The notes under the pieces were generated by a model. It did no database searches. It had not been told where the DNA came from and was given only the letters and a program-made list of their open reading frames with translations. Of a stretch of DNA of 40,741 bases, positions 32,101 through 38,939 are shown piece after piece. Location: contig JAQXLK010000072.1 in assembly GCA_029012085.1 (NCBI GenBank), positions 1 through 40,741 of the forward strand. Direction: 5' to 3'. Position 1 is the first letter of the stretch. Each line of letters begins with the position of its first letter. A program made the position numbers and the translations under genes. Source of the stretch: Clostridiales bacterium. GTDB lineage: Bacteria > Bacillota > Clostridia > Lachnospirales > Lachnospiraceae.

Positions 32101-32703
32101 ATGGACAAACAGATTATTATTTCAATTGGAAGAGAATTTGGCAGTGGTGGTCATGAGATTGCGGAAGGTTTGGCTAAGCACTATGATATTCCGCTTTTTG
32201 ACAAGGAGATATTTGAACATATCGAAGAAAACGAAGCGATTAATGCGGAAGTGGCACAGTTTTACGATGAAAAGCCGATTAGTCCGATTTTTTATCCGGT
32301 AATGGTGGATGGAATGAGCCTGCCGTTAGAGCAGACTGTGGCAAATCATATTTTCAACTTTATTCGAACAAAGGGTGACAAAGAAAAGCAGTCTTTTGTT
32401 ATTGTTGGAAGATGTGCAGAGTATGTGCTTCGGGATAATCCGAACATGATTAGTATTTTCGTTTTGGGGGACAAAGAAGCAAAGTGTAAGCGTGTTATGG
32501 AGAAGTATGGTCTGGATGAAAAAGCAGCACTTAACCGTATGCGGAGAGAAGACAAGATGCGTAAGACGTATCACAATTTTTATGCAGATGGTAAGTGGGG
32601 AGATTCCAGAAGCTATGATATCTGCATCAACAGTTCCACGTTAGGTATGGATAAGACACTAGAGACGTTGATTGCATATATTGATAAGGCATTAGGTGAA
32701 TAA
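32101..32703 (+). CDS. Cytidylate kinase-like family protein
   Basis: A 200-residue P-loop nucleotide kinase-like protein. The N-terminus IISIGREFGSGGHEIAEGLAKHYDIPLFDKEIFE is the cytidylate-kinase-like pattern with a G-SGG P-loop variant, FVIVGRCAEYVLRDNPNMISIFVLGDKEAKCKRVMEKYGLDEKAALNRMRREDKMRKTYHNFYADGKWGD is the characteristic later segment, and DICINSSTLGMDKTLETLIAYI ends it. ATG 32101 gives the family N-terminus and has AAGGTG upstream; ATG 32062 is an alternative. The true substrate is unknown. It is 27 nt before the tautomerase gene. Confidence 0.88.
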   Translation: MDKQIIISIGREFGSGGHEIAEGLAKHYDIPLFDKEIFEHIEENEAINAEVAQFYDEKPISPIFYPVMVDGMSLPLEQTVANHIFNFIRTKGDKEKQSFVIVGRCAEYVLRDNPNMISIFVLGDKEAKCKRVMEKYGLDEKAALNRMRREDKMRKTYHNFYADGKWGDSRSYDICINSSTLGMDKTLETLIAYIDKALGE

Positions 32704-32730
32704 TAAAGATAATGAAGGAAGGTAAAGAAT

Positions 32731-33075
32731 ATGCCATTTATTGATTCAAAGGTAAGTGTTTCTATTAGTAAGGAACAGGAGACGGAGCTAAAGACAAGAC
32801 TGGGAGAGGCGATTTCTCTGATTCCTGGTAAGAGCGAGTCGTGGCTGATGACTGGTTTTCAGGATAATTATCATTTATATTTTAGGGGAGATAACAGCCA
32901 GCCAACTGCATTTGTTGAAGTGAAGGTGTTTGGCAGTGAGAATCCTTCTGCATTTGATGCATTGACTGCAAAGATTTGTGAGATTTTTGGTGATGTTTTA
33001 GGGATTGCACCGGACCACATTTATATAAAATATGAGGCAGTGGCGAACTGGGGCTGGAATGGTGGCAATTTCTAG
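32731..33075 (+). CDS. MIF/phenylpyruvate tautomerase-like protein
   Basis: A 114-residue protein, the same length as eukaryotic macrophage migration inhibitory factor. The catalytic N-terminal proline (MPFIDSKVSVSIS) is present, and the C-terminus DHIYIKYEAVANWGWNGGNF closely resembles the MIF pattern D-R-V-Y-I-N-Y-...-GWN-x-STF. The middle part GSENPSAFDALTAKICEIFGDVLGIAP also aligns with MIF. Keto-enol tautomerase activity is expected. There is no signal peptide. GAAGGTAAAG precedes the start. A hairpin terminator follows about 70 nt later. Confidence 0.88.
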   Translation: MPFIDSKVSVSISKEQETELKTRLGEAISLIPGKSESWLMTGFQDNYHLYFRGDNSQPTAFVEVKVFGSENPSAFDALTAKICEIFGDVLGIAPDHIYIKYEAVANWGWNGGNF

Positions 33076-33146
33076 TATAGCGTCTCTGTAGAAGGCATCA
33101 GGAAACAGGGCATTGTATCGCAAGGAAATAAAATATGGGAATGGAA

Positions 33147-33184
33147 AGACTGTCTGTTGCAGATTTGCTACAGGCGGTTTTTTC
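33147..33184 (+). terminator. Terminator after the tautomerase gene
   Basis: CTGTTGCA pairs with TGCTACAG (one mismatch), extended by wobble pairs with GACTGT/GGCGGT, followed by TTTTTT. Confidence 0.65.
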
Positions 33185-33201
33185 TATATTGACTGAATTG
33201 G

Positions 33202-33230
33202 TTGACATGGGGAAGAATATCTATTAAACT
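33202..33230 (+). promoter_or_regulatory. Promoter of the gatCAB operon
   Basis: TTGACA, 17-nt spacer, TAAACT. It starts transcription about 65 nt before gatC. Confidence 0.65.
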
Positions 33231-33301
33231 AATCATTGGGTTTTTGGGCAGATTTTTAAATGTTTTAAAATGCAATAAATATAGAATCAGGAGGAAATAA
33301 T

Positions 33302-33589
33302 ATGCAGATTACAGACGAGACAATTGATTACGTTGGAATTCTTGCAAAGCTGGAGCTTTCCGAAGAAGAGAAAGAGCAGGCAAAAAAGGATATGTCTAAT
33401 ATGCTGGAGTATGTTGGAAAATTAAATGAGTTAGATACGGAGGGTGTAGAGCCGATGAGTCATACATTTTCTGTGCATAATGTGTTCCGCGAGGACGTGG
33501 TGACAAACGGAGATGATAGAGAGAATATGCTGAAAAATGCACCAGAGAGCAAAGATGGAGCATATAAAGTACCGAAAACATTTGAATAG
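33302..33589 (+). CDS. gatC: Asp-tRNA(Asn)/Glu-tRNA(Gln) amidotransferase subunit C
   Basis: A 95-residue subunit that stabilises the GatAB complex, which converts misacylated Glu-tRNA(Gln) and Asp-tRNA(Asn) to the correct amides. Typical features are the N-terminal helices ([53 protein letters not shown]) and the extended C-terminal strap [42 protein letters not shown] is 7 nt upstream. Unusually, 224 nt separate it from gatA; the gap holds a structured repeat. Confidence 0.95.
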   Translation: MQITDETIDYVGILAKLELSEEEKEQAKKDMSNMLEYVGKLNELDTEGVEPMSHTFSVHNVFREDVVTNGDDRENMLKNAPESKDGAYKVPKTFE

Positions 33590-33595
33590 AAGGGT

Positions 33596-33750
33596 GACGC
33601 TCCTTACTTTGGAAACTGATTTCAAAGCCGGGGCCGTTCGCACTTAGTTGTGTGCGTAGCGGTACATAGGATTGCAAAGAACGCAATCCAAGTACCGACG
33701 GACACAAATGCCCCTATTTTGAGAATCAGTTTCCAAAGCAAGGAGCTGTG
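33596..33750 (+). repeat. Structured repeat element, copy 1 (between gatC and gatA)
   Basis: The outer arms (33599-33621 and 33724-33746) are complementary over 23 bp with one mismatch. Inside is a core stem in which TTGTGTGCGTAGCGGTAC (33648-33665) pairs with GTACCGACGGACACAA (33692-33707), leaving one G-G opposition and a two-base AG bulge, and capped by a GGATTGC/GCAATCC hairpin. The second copy at 40281-40468 shares the core almost base for base, differing at two paired positions that both change in a compensatory way, but its outer arms have an unrelated sequence. Short shared ends are GACGCT on the left and AGCTGTG on the right. Whether it acts as RNA or as folded single-stranded DNA is unknown. 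Confidence 0.75.
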
Positions 33751-33813
33751 TATGGAATAAATATAAGTATTGCAACTTCTTAAAGAATGTGGAAAAGAGG
33801 AAAGGAGAAAGAC

Positions 33814-35283
33814 ATGGATTTGAGTTTAACTGCCGTGGAACTCGGCAAAAAGATTAAGAATAAAGAAATATCCGTTGTGGAAGCTACAACTGCATTTTTG
33901 GATAGTATGGAAGCAAAGGAAAAAGATATCAATGCCTTTGTTACAGTGGATAGAGAGGGCGCATTAAAGCGTGCCGAAGAGGTACAGAAGCTGATTGATG
34001 AGGGAAAGCTTACCGGACCGCTTGCAGGTGTACCGGTTGCCATCAAAGACAATATGTGTATTGATGGTATGCTGACAACCTGTTCTTCCAAGATTTTATC
34101 GAATTTTAAGCCAACCTTTACTGCTACTGCGGTAGAGAAATTAGAGGCAGCGGGAGCAGTGATTGTTGGTAAGACCAATATGGATGAATTTGCCATGGGT
34201 TCTACTACAGAGACTTCTTATTATGGAGAAACAAAGAATCCTTGGGATTTGGAGAGAGTACCTGGTGGTTCTTCCGGTGGTTCTGCAGCAGCGGTTGCAG
34301 CAGAAGAGATTCCTTATGCATTAGGTTCCGATACCGGTGGAAGTATTCGTCAGCCGGCAGGTTTTTGTGGTGTAACAGGAATTAAGCCTACCTATGGAAG
34401 AGTTTCCCGTTACGGTCTGATTGCCTACGGTTCTTCCCTTGACCAGATTGGACCGCTGGCAAAGGATGTAACAGACTGTGCAACAATCCTCGAAGTGATT
34501 TGCGGTAAGGATGATAAGGATTCTACTTCTGTAAAGGAATCGGGAGATGATTTTACTTCTGCCCTTGTGGATGATGTAAAGGGTATGAAGATTGGTATTC
34601 CAAAAGACTATTTTGGCGAGGGATTAGACTCGGAGGTAAAGGAAAGTGTGATGGCAGCTGCAAAAGCTTTAGAGACTAAGGGTGCTATTGTAGAGGAGTT
34701 TGATTTAAGTCTGGTAGAGTATGCAATTCCGGCTTATTACATTATTGCTTCTGCTGAGGCAAGCTCAAATCTGGAGCGTTTTGATGGTGTAAAATATGGT
34801 TATCGTACAGAGGAATTTTCAGACCTTCATAATATGTATAAAAAGACCCGTTCCGAAGGATTTGGTGCAGAGGTTAAGAGAAGAATTATGCTAGGTTCCT
34901 TTGTACTTTCTTCCGGTTATTTTGATGCATATTATATGAAGGCACTTCGGACAAAGGCACTCATTAAGCAGGCATTTGATAAGGCATTTGAAAAATATGA
35001 TGTAATATTAGGTCCGGTTGCTCCGACTACAGCATTAAAGCTTGGAGAGTCTTTAAGTGACCCGATTAAGATGTATTTAGGTGATATTTATACCGTATCT
35101 GTAAACTTAGCAGGTTTGCCTGGTATTTCCTTACCATGCGGTTATGACAGCAAAGGGCTTCCGATTGGTTTACAGCTTTTAGGTAAGCATTTTGATGAAA
35201 AGAGTATTATTCGTGCGGCATACGCATTTGAACAGACAAAAGAGTACAAACGTCCTGCTTATGCAGTAGAAAGGGGGCTTTAA
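33814..35283 (+). CDS. gatA: Asp-tRNA(Asn)/Glu-tRNA(Gln) amidotransferase subunit A
   Basis: A 489-residue amidase-signature enzyme that releases ammonia from glutamine for GatB. The Ser-cisSer-Lys triad is visible: Lys78 in GVPVAIKDN, a Ser in GGSSGGSAAAVAA, and a Ser in GSDTGGSIRQPAGFCG. The C-terminal part includes GPVAPTTALKLGE and SLPCGYDSKGLPIGLQLLGKHFDEKSIIRAA. ATG 33814 has AAAGGAG 6 nt upstream and gives the family N-terminus; the in-frame ATG at 33787 is less likely. Only one base separates its stop from the gatB start. Confidence 0.96.
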   Translation: MDLSLTAVELGKKIKNKEISVVEATTAFLDSMEAKEKDINAFVTVDREGALKRAEEVQKLIDEGKLTGPLAGVPVAIKDNMCIDGMLTTCSSKILSNFKPTFTATAVEKLEAAGAVIVGKTNMDEFAMGSTTETSYYGETKNPWDLERVPGGSSGGSAAAVAAEEIPYALGSDTGGSIRQPAGFCGVTGIKPTYGRVSRYGLIAYGSSLDQIGPLAKDVTDCATILEVICGKDDKDSTSVKESGDDFTSALVDDVKGMKIGIPKDYFGEGLDSEVKESVMAAAKALETKGAIVEEFDLSLVEYAIPAYYIIASAEASSNLERFDGVKYGYRTEEFSDLHNMYKKTRSEGFGAEVKRRIMLGSFVLSSGYFDAYYMKALRTKALIKQAFDKAFEKYDVILGPVAPTTALKLGESLSDPIKMYLGDIYTVSVNLAGLPGISLPCGYDSKGLPIGLQLLGKHFDEKSIIRAAYAFEQTKEYKRPAYAVERGL

Positions 35284-35284
35284 A

Positions 35285-36715
35285 ATGAGTAAGGCATACG
35301 AAACAGTCATTGGTTTGGAAGTACATGTGGAATTAGCTACAAAGACAAAGATTTTCTGTGGATGCTCTACTGCATTTGGAGGAGCACCGAATACACATAC
35401 CTGTCCGGTTTGTACCGGTATGCCAGGTTCTTTACCAGTGCTCAATAAAGAAGTTGTAAATAAAGCCATTGCCGTAGGATTGGCTACAAACTGTAAGATT
35501 ACCCAGAACTGTAAATTTGACCGTAAGAATTATTTCTATCCGGATAATCCACAAAACTATCAGATTTCCCAGCTGTATTACCCAATCTGCCGGGATGGTA
35601 AGGTAGAGATTGAAGTGGATGGAAAGAAAAAATGGATTGGAATCCATGAGATTCATATGGAAGAGGATGCCGGAAAGCTGATTCATGATCCATATACTGA
35701 CAGTTCCCTGGTAGACTTTAACCGTTCCGGTGTGCCTTTGATTGAGATTGTGTCTGAGCCGGATATGCGTTCTGCAGATGAAGTTATTGCTTATCTTGAT
35801 AAGTTGAGAACAACGATTCAATATCTTGGTGCTTCAGATTGTAAGTTAAATGAAGGTTCTATGCGTGCTGATGTCAACCTGTCTATCCGTGAGGTTGGTG
35901 CAACGGAGTTTGGTACCCGTACTGAGATGAAGAACTTAAATTCCTTTAAGGCGATTGCAAGGGCTATCGAAAATGAGAGAGAGCGTCAGATTGACTTGTT
36001 AGAGGCAGGCAAAGAGGTTGTTCAGGAGACCAGAAGATGGGATGATACAAAGGAATATTCTTATGCAATGCGTTCGAAAGAGGATGCACAGGATTACCGG
36101 TATTTCCCAGACCCGGACCTTGTACCGATTGTTATTAGTGATGAATGGTTAGAGGATATTAAAAGCCGTCAGCCGGAATTTCGTGAAGAGAAGAAAGCTC
36201 GTTATCAGGAAGAGTATGGACTTCCGGAATATGATGCAGATATTTTAACAGGAACAAAGAAATTAGCGGATATCTTTGAGGAGACCATTGCTTTAGATGC
36301 AAATCCAAAGAAGGTTTCGAACTGGTTAATGGTAGAGACCATGCGTCTGTTAAAAGAAAAGGAAATGGAGCCGGAGGATATTACATTTTCTGCAGCAAAT
36401 CTCGCAAAACTGATTAAGCTTACAGATTCACAGGCAATCAATTCTACCGTGGCGAAAGAGGTGTTCGAGAAAATCTTTGCAGAGGATATCGACCCGGATC
36501 AGTATGTAGAAGAGAAAGGTCTTAAAACGGTTAATGATGAAGGTGCACTTCGTTCTACAATTGAGCAGGTTATTGCTGACAATCCGCAGTCTGTGGAAGA
36601 TTACAGAAATGGTAAGGAAAAAGCAATCGGGTTCTTGGTTGGACAGACCATGAAAGCTATGAAGGGCAAGGCAAATCCAGGAATGGTAAATCAGATATTG
36701 AAGGAATTATTATGA
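35285..36715 (+). CDS. gatB: Asp-tRNA(Asn)/Glu-tRNA(Gln) amidotransferase subunit B
   Basis: A 476-residue protein. The N-terminal kinase-like part carries TVIGLEVHVELATKTKIFCGCSTAFG, NTHTCPVCTGMPGSLPVLN, KNYFYPDNPQNYQISQLYYPI and HMEEDAGKLIHD, the signatures of GatB. The C-terminal YqeY-like tail domain ends in MKAMKGKANPGMVNQILKELL. It phosphorylates the Glu or Asp on the misacylated tRNA and then amidates it. The stop overlaps the next start (ATGA), so the accessory gene that follows is probably co-translated with the operon. Confidence 0.97.
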   Translation: MSKAYETVIGLEVHVELATKTKIFCGCSTAFGGAPNTHTCPVCTGMPGSLPVLNKEVVNKAIAVGLATNCKITQNCKFDRKNYFYPDNPQNYQISQLYYPICRDGKVEIEVDGKKKWIGIHEIHMEEDAGKLIHDPYTDSSLVDFNRSGVPLIEIVSEPDMRSADEVIAYLDKLRTTIQYLGASDCKLNEGSMRADVNLSIREVGATEFGTRTEMKNLNSFKAIARAIENERERQIDLLEAGKEVVQETRRWDDTKEYSYAMRSKEDAQDYRYFPDPDLVPIVISDEWLEDIKSRQPEFREEKKARYQEEYGLPEYDADILTGTKKLADIFEETIALDANPKKVSNWLMVETMRLLKEKEMEPEDITFSAANLAKLIKLTDSQAINSTVAKEVFEKIFAEDIDPDQYVEEKGLKTVNDEGALRSTIEQVIADNPQSVEDYRNGKEKAIGFLVGQTMKAMKGKANPGMVNQILKELL

Positions 36716-37491
36716 TACAACACCCTATTGAACCGGTATATAATGAACAATCAAAAATATTAATATTGGGAAGTTTCCCTTCTGTTAAGTCCAGAGAGGA
36801 AGGTTTCTTCTATGGACATCCACAAAACCGGTTCTGGCGTGTGGTGTCTGCGGTATGTAAAACAGATATACCTGTGGCGGTGGAGGAGAAAAAGCGTTTT
36901 TTGCTGGATAACCATATTGCTGTTTGGGATGTAATACAGTCTTGTGACATTACCGGGTCTTCGGATAGTAGTATTAAGAATGTTGTACCAAATGATTTGC
37001 ACATTATATTAGACCATGCTCCTATTGAAAAAATATTAGTCAATGGGAAAAAGGCAGAACAATTATATAAACGATATATTCAGCCGGACATTGGGAGAGA
37101 GGCTGTGTGTCTCCCCTCCACCAGTCCGGCTAATGCTGCATACAGTCTGGAAAAATTGATAGAGACATGGAAAAAGGAGATGGAAACCTTGCAGTTATAT
37201 CAGGATACAGGAATTAAACAACTTGTCATAGATGAGATTTGCCAGCTTGCAAAAACTTATAAGATAGAAAAGGTAATACTCTTTGGATCGAGAGCAAGAG
37301 GAGATTATAAAAGTCGAAGCGATATAGACCTGGCATGTACCGGTGGCGATTGTGTGCGGTTTATGTTGGCTGTGGATGAGGAAACATCTACCTTGTTAAA
37401 GTATGATATTGTGAATCTGGATAATTCTGTTCAGGAGAAATTATTACAGTCGATACAAAAGGAGGGGAGAGTGATTTATGAAAAAATTTGA
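36712..37491 (+). CDS. DNA-deoxyinosine glycosylase fused to MNT nucleotidyltransferase domain
   Basis: A 259-residue fusion. Residues 1 to about 155 are a UDG-superfamily DNA-deoxyinosine glycosylase (HPIEPVYNEQSKILILGSFPSVKSREEGFFYGHPQNRFW and the second motif CLPSTSPANAAYS), which removes hypoxanthine from deaminated DNA. Residues about 165-259 are a minimal nucleotidyltransferase with GSRARGDYKSRSDID, an exact GS-x10-D-x-D signature as in MntA antitoxins. Just before the second domain the DNA has AAGGAG 9 nt upstream of an in-frame TTG (codon 160, at 37189), so a separate MNT protein could also be made. The gene overlaps gatB by 4 nt and the HEPN gene by 14 nt. The function of the fusion is inferred. 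Confidence 0.88.
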   Translation: MIQHPIEPVYNEQSKILILGSFPSVKSREEGFFYGHPQNRFWRVVSAVCKTDIPVAVEEKKRFLLDNHIAVWDVIQSCDITGSSDSSIKNVVPNDLHIILDHAPIEKILVNGKKAEQLYKRYIQPDIGREAVCLPSTSPANAAYSLEKLIETWKKEMETLQLYQDTGIKQLVIDEICQLAKTYKIEKVILFGSRARGDYKSRSDIDLACTGGDCVRFMLAVDEETSTLLKYDIVNLDNSVQEKLLQSIQKEGRVIYEKI

Positions 37492-37870
37492 TAATTTTGT
37501 ATGTGCACTTGAGAATCTGAGTGAAATATATGATTATAACGAACCGTATGGAAATGTAATATTAACCGGATTGGTTGGTCTTTATGAAGTTTGTTTCGAA
37601 CAGTCATGGAAGACCATGAAGGAGATTTTAGAAGAAAATGGATTTGAAGAGAGCAGAACAGGCTCTCCAAAACTGATTTTAAAGACAGCGTTTCAGGCAG
37701 GTATGATAAAGGACGAAGATTTGTGGCTTGCAGCGTTTGTTTCAAGAAATAATGTAACACATGCCTATAATAAGGCGATTGCGATGGATATTGTGAAGAA
37801 TACGAAAGAAAAATATTATAAGATGTTTCAGGAATTAAAAGATGAGATAGAAAAAGAGTGGCTGCAGTAG
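37478..37870 (+). CDS. HEPN toxin / HI0074-family nucleotidyltransferase partner
   Basis: A 130-residue all-helical protein of the HI0074 nucleotidyltransferase substrate-binding family. It contains RNNVTHAY, an exact R-x4-H-x-Y motif as in HEPN RNase toxins whose tyrosine is AMPylated by the cognate MNT antitoxin. Other family marks are GLYEVCFEQSWKTMKEILEENGFEE, GSPKLILKTAFQAGMI and DLWLAAFVSRN. AAAGGAGGGG precedes the start, and the frame overlaps the upstream MNT domain by 14 nt, as expected for a two-gene toxin-antitoxin pair. Toxicity is inferred from the motif only. Confidence 0.88.
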   Translation: MKKFDNFVCALENLSEIYDYNEPYGNVILTGLVGLYEVCFEQSWKTMKEILEENGFEESRTGSPKLILKTAFQAGMIKDEDLWLAAFVSRNNVTHAYNKAIAMDIVKNTKEKYYKMFQELKDEIEKEWLQ

Positions 37871-37898
37871 GAAGATACGAAAGAAAAAGGGGTCATTT

Positions 37899-38335
37899 AT
37901 GAATTTAGAAGATGTGAAATATGATGCATTTATCAGTTATCGTCATTGTGAGCTTGATAAATTTGTAGCAGAGAATCTGCACAGGCATTAGAGCATTCGG
38001 ACTATTTGATTGTTATCTGTTCGCCGAGGCTTCCGAAATCAAAATGGTGTCAAAAGGAAATAGAGACATTTATCAAGATGCATGGAAGAGAGCATATTCT
38101 GGCGGTGCTTGTTGAAGGGGAACCGGTAGATTCATTTCCGGATATTCTTCGCTTTGAGGAACGAGAGGTGACAGATGCAGAGGGTAATGTACACATAGAA
38201 AAAATAGAAGTGGAGCCTTTGGCTGCCGACGTACGTGGAAAAGATAAAAAAGAGGTGCTTAAGCAGATCAAGAGTGAATTGCTGAGGCTTGTTGCACCGA
38301 TTCTTGGTTGTAATTATGATGCGATAAGGACCGCG
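37899..38335 (+). pseudogene. TIR-domain protein, internally deleted and 3' truncated
   Basis: AAAAAGGGG precedes ATG 37899, and the first codons give MNLEDVKYDAFISYRHCELDKFVAENLH, the start of a bacterial TIR domain (DAFISYRH). The frame is closed by TAG at 37989. The continuation in another frame, QALEHSDYLIVICSPRLPKSKWCQKEIETF, is the TIR beta-D/box 3 region and runs on as EILAV-type sequence to about 38328. The middle of the TIR domain, including the catalytic glutamate segment, is missing, so a deletion has joined the two ends out of frame. The expected C-terminal partner domain is also lost. TIR proteins in this setting are often NADase effectors of immune systems. Confidence 0.8.
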
Positions 38336-38359
38336 TTCTGCTTTTTCAAATGGAATCGG

Positions 38360-38572
38360 TTATTCTCTCCAAAAGAGTCTTGCTGCCTGTATAAAACCAT
38401 TGATTTCATCGGGCATATCCGCATCCATGCCGTAAAGTCGGCAGGAGGTATGTGCGGCACTGATGATATCCCCTCCATTTACTTTGCTAAAACCGATGGT
38501 TCCAAGTATGACCGGTGAAAGGATAAATAGAACCTGTACCAGACGTAGAAGTATCTTTTGTATTTTTTTCAT
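38360..38572 (-). pseudogene. Truncated membrane-protein gene (N-terminal fragment)
   Basis: A 70-residue ORF with a good ribosome site (AAGGGAG) and an N-terminal membrane segment (MKKIQKILLRLVQVLFILSPVILGTIGFSK), then ISAAHTSCRLYGMDADMPDEINGFIQAARLFWRE and a stop. It resembles the beginning of larger clostridial membrane proteins in which a channel-like helix pair follows; that family call is tentative. It stops where the truncated TIR sequence of the opposite strand ends, so one rearrangement probably cut both genes. Its own promoter (38602-38630) is intact, so the fragment may be expressed. Confidence 0.55.
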
Positions 38573-38601
38573 ATGTCTCTCCCTTGTACTATTTTCCTTA
38601 T

Positions 38602-38630
38602 AGTGTAGCTTGTTTTATAATGAAAGACAA
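38602..38630 (-). promoter_or_regulatory. Promoter of the truncated membrane-protein gene
   Basis: On the minus strand TTGTCT, 17-nt spacer, TACACT, about 30 nt before the start codon. Confidence 0.5.
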
Positions 38631-38710
38631 GTGATTTATCAGTAAAACTGTAGAGATTTAGGTTCTTTTTTCAGATTAAGAAAAATAAACAAAAAATATT
38701 AGAAAACATA

Positions 38711-38739
38711 TTGACATAGTAGGAATTAAGGTGTATATT
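38711..38739 (+). promoter_or_regulatory. Promoter of the leader peptide-metY transcript
   Basis: TTGACA, 17-nt spacer, TATATT. The leader that follows is about 190 nt long, contains an ACCTA/TAGGT hairpin (38754-38768), and carries the leader peptide ORF. I see no SAM riboswitch or T-box elements in it. Confidence 0.75.
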
Positions 38740-38786
38740 AATAATCACATTAAACCTAGAGAATAGGTAGGAAAGGAAACGAGGAT

Positions 38787-38849
38787 ATGAAGCGTCTATT
38801 AAAAAAAGGGATTTATTATTTGGCAGGAGAGCGAATGTGTTGTATGTAG
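38787..38849 (+). CDS. Cys/Met leader peptide upstream of metY
   Basis: A 20-residue ORF beginning MKRLLKKGIYY and ending with Met-Cys-Cys-Met immediately before the stop. AAAGGA lies 9 nt upstream of the ATG. Clustered codons for the pathway's amino acids next to the stop are the hallmark of translation-dependent attenuation. The next gene makes homocysteine from O-acetylhomoserine and sulfide, or cysteine from O-acetylserine. A 13-bp palindrome (TATGTA-G-TACATA) overlaps the stop codon. The 90 nt between the stop and metY have no classic terminator, so control could be through ribosome stalling or Rho. Confidence 0.55.
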   Translation: MKRLLKKGIYYLAGERMCCM

Positions 38850-38939
38850 TACATATAGAAGTAAGTAAAAGAACATGATAATCGATGTATAGATATAGAA
38901 ATAAAGATAAAACAAAGAGATTTTAGGAGGATAATGATT

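Noticed and set aside
33599-33746. The long gatC-gatA hairpin as a simple transcription terminator
   Set aside because: No T tract follows the outer arm, it would stop transcription inside an essential operon, and the conserved internal core is not explained by termination.
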